Source of the DNA: Bradyrhizobium erythrophlei
GTDB lineage: Bacteria; Pseudomonadota; Alphaproteobacteria; Rhizobiales; Xanthobacteraceae
Length of the DNA: 64,000 nucleotides
Assembly (NCBI RefSeq): GCF_900129425.1
Contig: NZ_LT670817.1
Span: 2,232,001-2,296,000 of the forward strand
Direction of reading: 5' to 3'
The position numbers and the translations under genes are program-made. The number at the start of each line of letters is the position of its first letter. The stretch's first letter is position 1. The notes beneath the pieces were generated by a model that was not told the DNA's origin, did no database searches, and was given only the letters and a program-made list of their open reading frames with translations. Shown piece after piece: positions 1-9,061 of this stretch.

Positions 1-2
1 GG

Positions 3-533
3 GAGGCCGAGGCGGCGCCGCACATGGAACTCGCCTGCGAGCTGAACGACAACGACCCGTGGACCTTATTGTCCTCTGCGCACTATTACGCTTTCTGCGG
101 ATCGATCGAGCAGGCTCGGCTGCGGGCCGAGCAGTCGCTGGCCCTTTCGCCAGCGCCCCCATATCTCGGATGGGGTTACCATGGCATCATCCGGTTCCTG
201 TGCGGCGATTACGCCGGCGCTGTCGAGGCCATCGATCGCGCGCAGGGTGTTGTAAAGATACTGCCCGCGTGGCGCACGGCGGCGCTGATTCATCTCGGGC
301 AACCGGATATGGCGCGGGAAGAGGCTCAACGCTACCTCAACGGAATACGTTCGTTTTGGGTTGGATCACTAGCCCCGACCGACGAGGCCGTGGTCCGCTG
401 GACGCTGCAAGCCCATCCGATCAGTGTAAGGGCGCGATGGGAAGCCCTGCGCGACGGATTGCGTGGCGCAGGACTTCCAGTCGAAGGTATTGCCCAGCCG
501 TTCCAATCAGGTAGTTTCAGGAACAGAGGCTAA
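3..533 (+). CDS. C-terminal part of a TPR-repeat protein, cut by the window edge
   Basis: The reading frame is open to the left edge, so the first ATG inside the window (24) is not the true start and this is the tail of a longer protein. The visible part is made of tetratricopeptide-like helical pairs, for example a hairpin with SAHYYAFCGSIEQARLRAEQ, followed by segments resembling the C-terminus of adenylate-cyclase/TPR proteins. The same layout occurs in the complete class III cyclase at 59267-61048, so an N-terminal cyclase or other signalling domain upstream is possible but not visible. The stop overlaps the convergent gene at 517 by 17 bases. Confidence 0.6.
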   Translation, partial: EAEAAPHMELACELNDNDPWTLLSSAHYYAFCGSIEQARLRAEQSLALSPAPPYLGWGYHGIIRFLCGDYAGAVEAIDRAQGVVKILPAWRTAALIHLGQPDMAREEAQRYLNGIRSFWVGSLAPTDEAVVRWTLQAHPISVRARWEALRDGLRGAGLPVEGIAQPFQSGSFRNRG

Positions 534-927
534 TCGTATAATCGCCGATACGCTCGGCATGCACGCGGAATTTCTCATTCTCGGGAATCACCGGATCCAT
601 GCCGTTGAACAGGCGCTTGTAGAACGGCGGAAGCGGATAAGTTGCGCCGGGCTGGCTCAGCCGTTCCTCCGAATCCGCGATCATCACCTTTGGCGGCAAT
701 CGTACCACGATCGTATCCTGTTCCTGTGTCACGAACTTGATCTGCTTGAAGCGATCCGGCACGGTCATGAACACCTGTGCCTTGGCGAGCTGCTCCTTGA
801 ATGCTTCGACGGTTTCCGGGATCGGATACTCGTTGTCGTCGTCGAGATAGTTTTTGCCGGTCGACCAAGTCTTGACCAGGTTGCCCCAACGCTCATGGTT
901 CGTCACCACCATTCTTTCGATAGCCAT
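517..927 (-). CDS. Hypothetical protein, 136 aa
   Basis: A small soluble protein with no signal peptide or membrane segment. It is rich in charged residues and has no motif I recognise. The ATG at 927 follows a purine-rich stretch (GAGGACTGAACAG on the coding strand). It lies 43 bases downstream of the haem peroxidase gene on the same strand, so the two are probably co-transcribed. No function is assigned. Confidence 0.55.
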   Translation of the reverse strand: MAIERMVVTNHERWGNLVKTWSTGKNYLDDDNEYPIPETVEAFKEQLAKAQVFMTVPDRFKQIKFVTQEQDTIVVRLPPKVMIADSEERLSQPGATYPLPPFYKRLFNGMDPVIPENEKFRVHAERIGDYTISLCS

Positions 928-969
928 CTGTTCAGTCCTCCGGGTTGCGTGAGGCGGAAGGAGTCCGAC

Positions 970-2751
970 TCACAGAAATGCGGGTACGGCCTGTCGCAGA
1001 CCAGCGATCTCGGCGATAAACTCCGCCAGCTGATCCATGCGTTCAATTTCGGGTACTTCTTCAAAGACATTTGTCGGGTAATATTCAGCGGAAACTTCAG
1101 CGAGCGCTTCGGTCAGCGAAGCTGAACTGTTGCCGGCAGGAAGCTCATCGTTCGCGAGGGCGCCGAAGATCACTTCCGACACGATGATCGAACCCAGCGG
1201 TCCAAGATGCATGCCCTCCGAGTGCGGCTGCTGCATCGCCTCGAACAAGATGAAGAAAGGCAGCGGCGGGTCGTTCGCAAGGGTCTCGATGTCCTCGGTA
1301 GTGAGCCCGCCATAGTTCGGTACAGAGGGCAGCCAATTGCGGAGTTCGCGGACCCGGTACGGACGATCGGCGAGCAACCGTGAAATGCCGATGAAGTGCG
1401 GTCGCCGGACGGCAATCTCGGCAATCAGCGCATCCACCGACCATAGGCCGGCGAGCGCTGAGCCCAGAAGATCCCGATAGAGCAGGCCGACCCTATTGGT
1501 TTGATCGACAGCGGGAAAGAACTGGTCATTGCCGAGCCCGTCGCTGAGAAACGGGCCGATACGCCGGCTGAAATTGGGCCTCGATCCCTTGATTTCGAAG
1601 AAGTACGACCAGCGCACGATCCATGTCGCATCGAGCGGCATGTTGACGGGGTCGTTCGCCGAGTTCTTTTCCAGGGTGTTGTTCAGATCGTGGGTGGCGA
1701 GATCATTGATGACGTATTCGGGCCGCACCATGGCGTGGCCGAACCGGAATGCGCCGTGGGAGAATTCAAGGGGGATTTGCCAGCCGCCATGCTCTCGGAT
1801 GCCGCGACTTGTCGCTCCACTGTTGGAAGGTGCAGGCCGATCGATGAAGTCTGGATTCGTACCGGCGTAGGCCGCGTAGATCTCCGGGTGGATCACTCGC
1901 CGCATCAAGTCCTTCCGGACGATGTTGCGATAGATCAGCGTCAATGCGTCGCGCGCGCACAGGAACCGTTTGTAGGCGGCACCCAGGCTGGCATTGGGGC
2001 CGGTGGCGGGCTCGCCGCGGCGAACGACGTCGACCAGGCCGTTGTGCAGCAGCGCGAACAGCGCGGTCAATTGCGACATGATGGCGTGGTCGTCGTTGCG
2101 GGGATCGGCGATCAGCGCTTCCGTGAGAGCAACGCGCTTTCCCGCAATGCTGCGGTCTATCCCGGTGACGTTTTCCGCCGGAGTCCGCGCGATATCACGG
2201 AACGGGCAGCCGGCCTCCACGCCCTTATCTTTCCAGCGCATCCGGCCAAGCCGCAGCTTGGTGCGTCGCTCGTCGTTCGGCGCGTCGAGCGCATACACGG
2301 AAGGAGATCCGACGGGGCCGCCGCCAAACAGCGTTTCGAGCTTGAGGGCGGAGCGGCGGGCATTCGCGGTATCGGCATCAAGGACCCCCGCAACCGAAAG
2401 CGGTATGGCGGAGTGGACGAGATCATGGGCTACAAACTGCAGCAGATAAGTGTAGCCCGACGGGATACCGGGATTTTCCCAGCGCTCGATTGACGTATCG
2501 CTGTGAGCGGGCCAAGGCAATTCGGCATCCATCCGCCGCGACAATCGGTTCATCAGCCCTCGTACCCTTGGCAGATGTGCCGGCGTCGCCAACGGGTCGA
2601 TCCCATACACCGTGAACCGCTGCGACGGCCGGGGCGAGCCAAGAAAATGTCGGAAGCCGCGAGGCGTTCCAGAAGTGGGAACAAGATCATCGGCCGCAGT
2701 AGTTTCCGAAATCCGGAGCGCAGATGCCTCGATCCCCTCATGCACCGCCAT
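970..2751 (-). CDS. Animal-type haem peroxidase family protein
   Basis: 593 residues, the right size for a bacterial member of the animal haem peroxidase superfamily (peroxinectin/cyclooxygenase-like fold). The distal-His segment YLLQFVAHDLVHS is at about residues 102-114. The conserved helix with LTALFALLHN follows near 225-240. The proximal-haem segment EFSHGAFRFGHAMV is at about 330-345, with Glu and His placed as in the family. No signal peptide is evident, so it is either cytoplasmic or exported by a leaderless route. The family oxidises halides, phenols or fatty acids with peroxide; the substrate here cannot be read from sequence. The next gene downstream on the same strand is the small hypothetical at 517-927. 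Confidence 0.85.
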   Translation of the reverse strand: MAVHEGIEASALRISETTAADDLVPTSGTPRGFRHFLGSPRPSQRFTVYGIDPLATPAHLPRVRGLMNRLSRRMDAELPWPAHSDTSIERWENPGIPSGYTYLLQFVAHDLVHSAIPLSVAGVLDADTANARRSALKLETLFGGGPVGSPSVYALDAPNDERRTKLRLGRMRWKDKGVEAGCPFRDIARTPAENVTGIDRSIAGKRVALTEALIADPRNDDHAIMSQLTALFALLHNGLVDVVRRGEPATGPNASLGAAYKRFLCARDALTLIYRNIVRKDLMRRVIHPEIYAAYAGTNPDFIDRPAPSNSGATSRGIREHGGWQIPLEFSHGAFRFGHAMVRPEYVINDLATHDLNNTLEKNSANDPVNMPLDATWIVRWSYFFEIKGSRPNFSRRIGPFLSDGLGNDQFFPAVDQTNRVGLLYRDLLGSALAGLWSVDALIAEIAVRRPHFIGISRLLADRPYRVRELRNWLPSVPNYGGLTTEDIETLANDPPLPFFILFEAMQQPHSEGMHLGPLGSIIVSEVIFGALANDELPAGNSSASLTEALAEVSAEYYPTNVFEEVPEIERMDQLAEFIAEIAGLRQAVPAFL

Positions 2752-3033
2752 TGAAACGTTCTCCGTTCAGGGCGCGAGACTGTCGGCGTGGCCGTGAAAT
2801 TATCGTGATCTGGAGATCGAGCAGCGTGGCGTCTGTTGCCAGCGCAGTGTGCGGCAGGGCCAAGAGATCGCCTGACGCCATGTGTGCCCACAGGGCTAAC
2901 GTCTCGCGCGCACACGGGAATTGATCCCGCGCGAATGCCAAGCCGGCACGAAAATAATTCGACTCTTGACGAGGGAAGCAGCAGCGAAAACATCCGGTGA
3001 TGATGTAGCCGCGGCGAAGCGAAACTGCTCCGG

Positions 3034-4517
3034 CTATGTGTGGGCCGTGATCCGGCTGTGCCGCGCCCCATAGGCAAAGTAGATCACCAGTCCGATCGCG
3101 AGCCAGACCGCCAGCCTGATCCACGTGTCGACCGGGAGACCGAACATCAGAAATATCGAGGTCGCGGCGCCGGCGGGTGCGACGATCCAGATCGCCGGCG
3201 CTTTGAACGGGCGACTGAGCTTCGGCTGGGTGATGCGCAACGCCAGGACTCCGATCGATACGACGGCGAATGCAAACAGCGTCCCTATACTGACGAGCTC
3301 GCCGACGAGGCCGATCGGCAACAGCGCTGCGAGAACGGCCACCACTGCGCCCGTCGCGATGGTCGACACGTAGGGGGTGCGAAGGCGCGGATGTATCTTC
3401 GCGGCCATCGGGGGAAGCAAACCGTCATGCGCCATCGCCCGAAAAATCCTCGGCTGCGCCAGCAGCATCACGAGAATGACCGAGGTCAGGCCGAAGATGA
3501 TTCCGAGCTTTATAAACGGAGAAAGCCAGCCGACCCCGGCCGCATCGATACCAACCGCGATCGGGTCGGGAACGTTCAGCCTGTCGAAAGGCACGATTCC
3601 CGTGAGAATAAAACCAACCACGACGTAAAGCACCGTGCAGATCACCAGCGAGCCCAGAATGCCGATCGGCATGTCCGCTTCGGATTTTTGGCCTCCTGTG
3701 CTGCGGTCGAGACGGCATCGAATCCGATATAGGCGAAAAACACCACAGCCGCGCCGCGCAGCAGGCCCGACCAGCCATAAATCCCGACACCTGCGTTGGG
3801 CGGGATAAAAGCCCCGGCAGGATTGCCCGGCGCAATCCAGTTCGTTGTGCTGAAGGCGGGTACGGCGCACACGATAAACAGCGCGATCACGATAAGCTTG
3901 ACCGCCACAATAAAATTGTTGAACCGCGCCGTCTCCCGTATGCCTGCGACCAGCAGCGCTGTGATGACGACAACTATCACTGCCGCCGGGATGTTCAGAA
4001 CAGCGCCGGTCAGCGACCACGCGTGTTTGGCGGCGTCGTAGGTAAGCGGAGACGATACATATCGTGCCGGGAGATTCAGACCGAGATCCCTGGCCAGGCT
4101 GACGACATATCCTGACCAGCCTATGGCGACCGTGATCGCACCCACGGCGTATTCGAGGATCAGGTCCCAGCCGATAATCCACGCCATCAGCTCACCAAGG
4201 GTGGCATAGGCGTAAGTATAGGCGCTGCCGCTGATCGGCACCGTCGACGACATTTCGGCGTAGCACAGTCCGGCGAACGCGCACGCAACCGCGCCAAGGA
4301 GGAATGAGAGCGAGACCGCGGGCCCCGCATTTGCTGCGGCAGCGTGTCCGGTCAGGACGAAAATTCCCGCGCCGATGATGCCGCCGACCCCGATTGCGAC
4401 CAGGTTAAGCGCGGACAATGTCCGCCGCAAAGGCCGCGTCTGTCCGTCCGCACCGTCGCTTTCGGCGGCCTCGTTCAACAACACCGCAGCGGATTTGCGA
4501 GCCCAGATATTTGCCAT
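3034..4517 (-). pseudogene. APC-family amino acid permease, interrupted by a frameshift
   Basis: Two overlapping frames together encode a full-length amino-acid/polyamine permease of about 490 residues with roughly 12 hydrophobic helices. The N-terminal frame, from ATG 4517, has the family's first helix GVGGIIGAGIFVLTG. It runs to AAQEAKNPKR near 3680 and then goes out of frame. The continuation DMPIGILGSLVICTVLY follows at once in the next frame and runs to the TAG at 3034. The junction is explained by one missing base in AAGCGGACATG (compare AAGCGNGACATG). The family resembles cationic amino-acid transporters such as YhdG. The gene is either recently inactivated or the base was lost in sequencing. 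It is divergent from the Nudix gene. Confidence 0.8.
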
Positions 4518-4785
4518 TGAGGGCTGACGACCTGTGCAGGAAATGATGTCTCGAACTATAGCGTGCAAGATGCGCTTGTCAGCGATCGAGTTTAATCCGG
4601 CTATGTACCGGGAAGTTCCGAGCCGGATCGAAGTCGACGCGCTCGGGGGCGGTCTCGATGCTGCCCCAGGCCGTCCGCTCAGTTTTCGCTCCCCACCACC
4701 GGCGTCAATCTCGATTTCGCCATCGGACGGCGGTATGCAACGGCGATCGAACCGCGATTGAAAATCGCAAACCTTGGGACGTGAG

Positions 4786-5418
4786 ATGACGCGAGTGCCT
4801 GTTCTGGCGGCGGGAGGCATCGTGCTGCGGCAGGAGGAAACTCCGCTGATCGCGGTGGTGCGGCTGCGCAAGCGCAACGAATGGGTGCTTCCCAAGGGCA
4901 AGCTCGATGATGGCGAAACACCGCGCGGCGCCGCCGAGCGCGAAGTCATGGAGGAAACCGGGCATGACGTCGCCGTGCACGATTTTCTGGGAACGCTGGT
5001 CTATGAGTCCGGCGGACGGTCCAAGGTCGTCCACTACTGGCGAATGGAGGCTAGCGGCGAGCAGGCTTACGAGCTGATGTATGATGTGAGGGCCGTCGAT
5101 TGGCTGCCGCTCGATGCCGCAATCGAGCGGCTGTCGCGCGGCTATGAACGCGCTTTTCTCGCCAATGTGGGTCCGCTCGCGGTTGAAGCGGCAGCACTTG
5201 CCCAACTCGCGCGGCGACCGAAGGCACCGATATCGAGTCCGCCGCAGCGAGATCTGCCTTCTATGCAATTTGTCGAACCAGGTTCCAGAGCGCCAAAAAC
5301 GGCGCCTGAATCCGGTGAAGAGACGGGTATAACAGCTCGTATTCCCCGCAGAAACCTGCCGCGGAAGCTGTGGGATTGGCTGCGGCGTGCCACAGCACCA
5401 ATCGACACGTCCATTTGA
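4786..5418 (+). CDS. Nudix hydrolase
   Basis: A complete Nudix box (G-x5-E-x7-R-E-V-M-E-E-T-G-H) lies at residues 38-60. The catalytic RE..EE core is intact, so this is an active-looking hydrolase of nucleoside diphosphate-X compounds. The fold ends near residue 130 and is followed by a Pro/Arg-rich tail of about 80 residues without recognisable domain. I chose ATG 4786 over an in-frame TTG at 4774 because GGGAC precedes it at a suitable distance. The alternative adds four residues only. The substrate is unknown; bradyrhizobial relatives are usually annotated as generic Nudix proteins. Convergent with emrB, with nine bases between stops. Confidence 0.85.
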   Translation: MTRVPVLAAGGIVLRQEETPLIAVVRLRKRNEWVLPKGKLDDGETPRGAAEREVMEETGHDVAVHDFLGTLVYESGGRSKVVHYWRMEASGEQAYELMYDVRAVDWLPLDAAIERLSRGYERAFLANVGPLAVEAAALAQLARRPKAPISSPPQRDLPSMQFVEPGSRAPKTAPESGEETGITARIPRRNLPRKLWDWLRRATAPIDTSI

Positions 5419-5427
5419 ACTGCGATC

Positions 5428-7050
5428 TTAGTGCGCTCCGGCCCCGCTTGCTTTCACCTTGCGGGTGAATGCCACCGCGGTGGCGGCGAGCACCAGTACA
5501 AAGCCGATCACTGCAAAGGTATCGCTGAAGCCCATTACCAGCGCCTGGCGCTTCACCGCGTTGCCGAGCGCGATGATGGCCTGCTGATGCGCCGCCGCCG
5601 GGTCAGGCACGCCGTGGGCCATGAAGAAGTCCGTCATCTGCGCAATCCGGTTGCGCACTTCCTCGCGGCCGAGCGTCACCGACTGGCCGATGATGTTGGA
5701 GTGGAACTGCTCGCGCTTGGTGATCACGGTGGCAAGCACCGCGGTGCCGATCGCGCCGCCGAGGTTGCGGAACATGTTGCTGATGCCGGACGCCGCCGCC
5801 GCATCCTGCGGAGCGGTATCGCCTGTTGTCACCGAGGTCAGCGGGGTCAGCACCATGGCCTGGCCGATGGCGCGCACGATGTTGGGAATCCAGAGCTGGT
5901 CGCCGGCATAGTCCGGCGACATCGCCGTATTCATGAAGCAGCTATAGGCGAAGATCATCAGCCCGGTGAAGGCGATATAGCGGGCATCGAAGCGCTGCAT
6001 CAGCTTCGGCACCAGCGGAATCAGGAGGAGCTGGGGCAGGCCAGTCCATGCCAGCACCTCGCCGATCTGTTCCGCATTGTAGCCTTGCGCCTGACCGAGA
6101 TAGGCCGGCAGGATGTAGACCGATCCGAACAGCGCGAAGCCGAGCAGCGTCATGGCGATGGTGCCGACGCCGAAGTTGCGGCGGGTCAAGAGCCGCAGCC
6201 GGATCAGCGGCTTTTCGATCGAAAGCTCGATCCAGGCGAACAGCGACAGGCTCACCAGCGCGACGACCGCGAGGCGCAGGATGAAGGGTGAGGCGAACCA
6301 GTCATCCTTGTTGCCCTCCTCGAGCACGGTCTGGAAGGCCGACAGCCCGATCGCCATGGTGGCGATGCCGGCCCAGTCGCCTTCTTTCAAGAGCTTGAGC
6401 TGCATCGGTTGGCGCTCGAGCGTCAGATAAAGCGCCGTTACCATCACGATGGTCGGCAGCACGTTGACGAAGAAAATGGTCCGCCAGCCGTAATTTTCGG
6501 TGAGATAGCCGCCGATGGTGGGGCCGATCGCCGGGGCGAAGGTGACGGAAAGCGCAAACACGGCGAGCCCGATCGGCTGTTGCGGCTTAGGCAGCTTGGT
6601 CAGCACCAGCGTGAACGCCATCGGGATCAGCACGCCGCCGGCAAAGCCCTGCAGGCCGCGCATCGCGATCATGGAGGGCAGATCGTGGGTGAAGGCACAG
6701 GCGACCGAGAACGCCGCGAAAAGCGTCGCGCTTGCGAGCATGTAGCGGCGGAACGAGAACACCCGGCTGAGATAGTCGGTGAGCGGAATCACCACGATCT
6801 CGCCGATCAGGTATGAGGTCGAGATCCACGATCCGTTGTCGACGCCGGTGCCGATGCCGCCTTCGATGTTGAGCAGCGAGGCGTTGGTGATCTGGATGTT
6901 GAGGATCGCCATGAACGAGCCGATCATGGCGGCGAGGACGGCGATCCAGGTCGTGACGCTGGCGCGGTTCGGATCGATGGTTGCGCGCCCGGATCCTGCG
7001 TAAGAGGAAGGAAGCGAGGGTAGCGCGGCTGACAGGACAGGATTTGACAT
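5428..7050 (-). CDS. emrB: DHA2-family MFS multidrug efflux permease (EmrB/QacA type)
   Basis: 540 residues with about 14 hydrophobic segments, the number expected for the drug:H+ antiporter-2 family. Motifs include the first-helix region ILNIQITNASLLNIEGGI and the motif-C-like GPTIGGYLTENYGWRTIFFVN. It forms the inner-membrane pump of a tripartite EmrAB-TolC-like exporter with the adaptor gene just upstream, whose stop is 5 bases from this start. ATG 7050 is preferred over the upstream in-frame ATG because GGAGG lies eight bases before it. The outer-membrane partner is not in the window. Confidence 0.93.
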   Translation of the reverse strand: MSNPVLSAALPSLPSSYAGSGRATIDPNRASVTTWIAVLAAMIGSFMAILNIQITNASLLNIEGGIGTGVDNGSWISTSYLIGEIVVIPLTDYLSRVFSFRRYMLASATLFAAFSVACAFTHDLPSMIAMRGLQGFAGGVLIPMAFTLVLTKLPKPQQPIGLAVFALSVTFAPAIGPTIGGYLTENYGWRTIFFVNVLPTIVMVTALYLTLERQPMQLKLLKEGDWAGIATMAIGLSAFQTVLEEGNKDDWFASPFILRLAVVALVSLSLFAWIELSIEKPLIRLRLLTRRNFGVGTIAMTLLGFALFGSVYILPAYLGQAQGYNAEQIGEVLAWTGLPQLLLIPLVPKLMQRFDARYIAFTGLMIFAYSCFMNTAMSPDYAGDQLWIPNIVRAIGQAMVLTPLTSVTTGDTAPQDAAAASGISNMFRNLGGAIGTAVLATVITKREQFHSNIIGQSVTLGREEVRNRIAQMTDFFMAHGVPDPAAAHQQAIIALGNAVKRQALVMGFSDTFAVIGFVLVLAATAVAFTRKVKASGAGAH

Positions 7051-7054
7051 GGCA

Positions 7055-8275
7055 CTATCCTCCGGAAACCTTGCCTGACAATTTGGATGCGGCAACCGCC
7101 CGACGATCGCGGGCTTGCGACTTGGTCTCGATGGTCGGAATCACCGACATGCCCGGACGTAGTTCGACCAAGGAGTCATTGTCGCGGTCGAGTGCGATCT
7201 TGACCGGTATGCGCTGCACCACCTTGGTGAAGTTGCCGGTGGCGTTGTCCGGCGGCAGCAGCGCGAATTCCTGGCCGCTGGCGGGCGCAATGCTGTCGAC
7301 GCGGCCGTGCACGATGTGGCCGGGGAACATGTCGACGGCGATATCGACCGCCTGTCCCTGGCGCACATCCGTGAGCTGGGTTTCCTTGTAATTCGCGACC
7401 ACATAGGCGCCGGTGGCGGGTACCACCGACATCAGTTGCGTCCCGGCCTGCACGAACTGGCCGACGCGCAAGCTGCGGTTGCCGACGATGCCGTCGATCG
7501 GCGCGACGACGGAGGTGTAACCGAGATTGAGTTCGGCCTGGTTCTGCGCCGCATTTGCCCGAGCCAGCGACGCGGTCGCCTGGGCGATTTCGGCCTTGAG
7601 CAGATCGACCTGTTTCAGGGCCGATGCGAGATTGGCGGTGTCGCGCTGAACCGCGGCCTGTGCGCCCGCGATGCGCGATTGCGCCTGCTGTGCGTTCTGC
7701 ACGCTGCCATAACCGGTGCTGGCCAGATCGGTGTAGCGCTTGTTCTCCTGGGCGGCGAAGGTAACGGTCGCCTTGTCGACGTCGACGGTTGCCCTTGCGG
7801 CGTCGATCACCGTCTGTTGAACGCCGAGCTGGGCCTGTTTGCTCGCGATGGCGGCTTGCGCCGCACCGACGTCGGATCTGGCCTGGTCGAGCGCCACCTG
7901 GAAATCGCGCTCGTCGATCCGCGCCAGCACCTGGCCGGCCCTGACCCGTTCATTGTCGCCCACCAGCACCTCCCGCAGATATCCGGAGACTTTTGGGGCT
8001 ATGGTGGTGTTGTCGGCCTTCACATAGGCGTCGTCGGTCGAAACCAGATATTGGCCGACGGTCCAGTAATCCCAGCCGTACCAGGCCGCGCCGGCAAGCG
8101 CCGCCAACGCAACGCCGGTCATTAATGCCTTGCGAAAATTGAACTTTTTCCGAGGTGCGGGAACGGGAGCTTCACTGGCGCGGCCCACACCATATGAGCC
8201 TGGCAGCAGATCCTCGGCGGCCTGACTGGCTGGAACCGGACGCTCGATCTCGAATGCGGTGGTATGGCGGGTCAT
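7055..8275 (-). CDS. emrA: HlyD/EmrA-family membrane fusion protein
   Basis: 406 residues: a short cytoplasmic N-terminus, one membrane helix (about 50-70, ALMTGVALAALAGAAWYGWD), a biotinyl-lipoyl-like half (STDDAYVKADNTTIAPKVSG), a long alpha-helical hairpin rich in Ala/Gln (about 130-240) and the second lipoyl half (LNLGYTSVVAPIDGIVGNR). This is the standard EmrA layout. It links the EmrB pump to an outer-membrane channel. It heads the emrAB operon and is divergent from a TetR regulator over a 99-base promoter region, which suggests repression by that regulator and induction by toxic compounds. Confidence 0.93.
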   Translation of the reverse strand: MTRHTTAFEIERPVPASQAAEDLLPGSYGVGRASEAPVPAPRKKFNFRKALMTGVALAALAGAAWYGWDYWTVGQYLVSTDDAYVKADNTTIAPKVSGYLREVLVGDNERVRAGQVLARIDERDFQVALDQARSDVGAAQAAIASKQAQLGVQQTVIDAARATVDVDKATVTFAAQENKRYTDLASTGYGSVQNAQQAQSRIAGAQAAVQRDTANLASALKQVDLLKAEIAQATASLARANAAQNQAELNLGYTSVVAPIDGIVGNRSLRVGQFVQAGTQLMSVVPATGAYVVANYKETQLTDVRQGQAVDIAVDMFPGHIVHGRVDSIAPASGQEFALLPPDNATGNFTKVVQRIPVKIALDRDNDSLVELRPGMSVIPTIETKSQARDRRAVAASKLSGKVSGG

Positions 8276-8302
8276 GGCGGTCGCTCCCGGGTGGCTTATT
8301 TA

Positions 8303-8320
8303 GGAAACTTGATATTTTCC
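8303..8320. promoter_or_regulatory. Candidate operator of the TetR repressor
   Basis: An 18-base imperfect palindrome, GGAAACTTGATATTTTCC, with perfect 5-base arms around an 8-base centre. It overlaps the -35 of the tetR promoter on the plus strand and abuts the -10 of the emrA promoter on the minus strand. One bound dimer could therefore silence both genes. Placement and symmetry are seen in the sequence; binding is inferred. Confidence 0.5.
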
Positions 8321-8337
8321 AAAATAGACCCTATATT
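8309..8337 (+). promoter_or_regulatory. Predicted sigma-70 promoter of the tetR gene
   Basis: TTGATA at 8309-8314 and TATATT at 8332-8337, separated by 17 bases, both near consensus. The -10 ends 37 bases before the ATG at 8375. Confidence 0.6.
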
Positions 8338-8348
8338 GGGACTGTCAA
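8321..8348 (-). promoter_or_regulatory. Predicted sigma-70 promoter of emrAB
   Basis: Reading the minus strand, a perfect TTGACA lies at 8348-8343 and TATTTT at 8326-8321, with a 16-base spacer. It faces emrA and overlaps the oppositely directed tetR promoter. Confidence 0.55.
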
Positions 8349-8374
8349 TGGAATGACAGGCATCATGTAAAAGC

Positions 8375-9055
8375 ATGGCTGAGATCGACACCACCCAGGC
8401 CAAGACCCAGGACAAGCGCTGCCGCGGTCGTCCACAGGTCCGTCCCGACGATGAAACACGCGGGGTCATCTACGAGGCCGCGCGACATGAATTCGCCGCC
8501 AGCGGCTACGCCGCGACCAGCATGGAGACCGTGGCGCGCCGCGCCGGGGTGTCCACCAAGACGCTGTATCGCCTGATTCCCAACAAGGCGTCGCTGTTCG
8601 AGGGCATGGTGTCGGACCGGCTCGACCGCTTCCTCTCTGTCGTCAACCTCCACGCCGCGGATCACACCGACATCGAACAGGCCCTGTTTGCGGCGCTGAT
8701 GGCGTGCGCGGATCTTGCGCTCGACGAGGAAGTGATCGCGGTTCAGCGCATGGTGCTGCAGGAGGCCGGCAAGTTCTGCGGTATCGCGGGGACGTTCTAC
8801 AAGAACGCGATCGAGCGTACTGCCATGGCGCTGGCGGACTGGTTGCGGGTGCAGCAGGCGCGCGGCTTGATTGCGCTCGACGACGTCGACGAGGCCGCCG
8901 GCATGCTGCTCGGCATGGTTACCTCGGCGCCGCGGCGCGCCGCGATGTTCGGCGGCGTGCCGCTGCCGTCGCGTCCGCAGATCGAAGCGCGGGTAGGCAA
9001 TTGCGTGGCGCTGTTCTTGCGGGGTTGCCAGGTGCAGGGCGTTCGCAGCCGCTGA
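8375..9055 (+). CDS. TetR/AcrR-family transcriptional repressor
   Basis: 226 residues. The N-terminal helix-turn-helix is clear: AARHEFAASGYAATSMETVA followed by RRAGVSTKTLYRLIPNKASL at about residues 30-75. The C-terminal ligand-binding half is alpha-helical and not diagnostic of a ligand. Divergent from emrAB, with a palindrome covering both promoters, so it most likely represses itself and the pump. Its stop is only six bases from the convergent DUF1045 gene. Confidence 0.9.
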   Translation: MAEIDTTQAKTQDKRCRGRPQVRPDDETRGVIYEAARHEFAASGYAATSMETVARRAGVSTKTLYRLIPNKASLFEGMVSDRLDRFLSVVNLHAADHTDIEQALFAALMACADLALDEEVIAVQRMVLQEAGKFCGIAGTFYKNAIERTAMALADWLRVQQARGLIALDDVDEAAGMLLGMVTSAPRRAAMFGGVPLPSRPQIEARVGNCVALFLRGCQVQGVRSR

Positions 9056-9061
9056 CGCAGA

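Noticed and set aside
2752..3033. A possible tRNA or structural RNA in the gap between the haem peroxidase and permease genes
   Set aside because: No cloverleaf with a T-arm GTTCRA and CCA-end pairing could be built; the open frames here are low quality.
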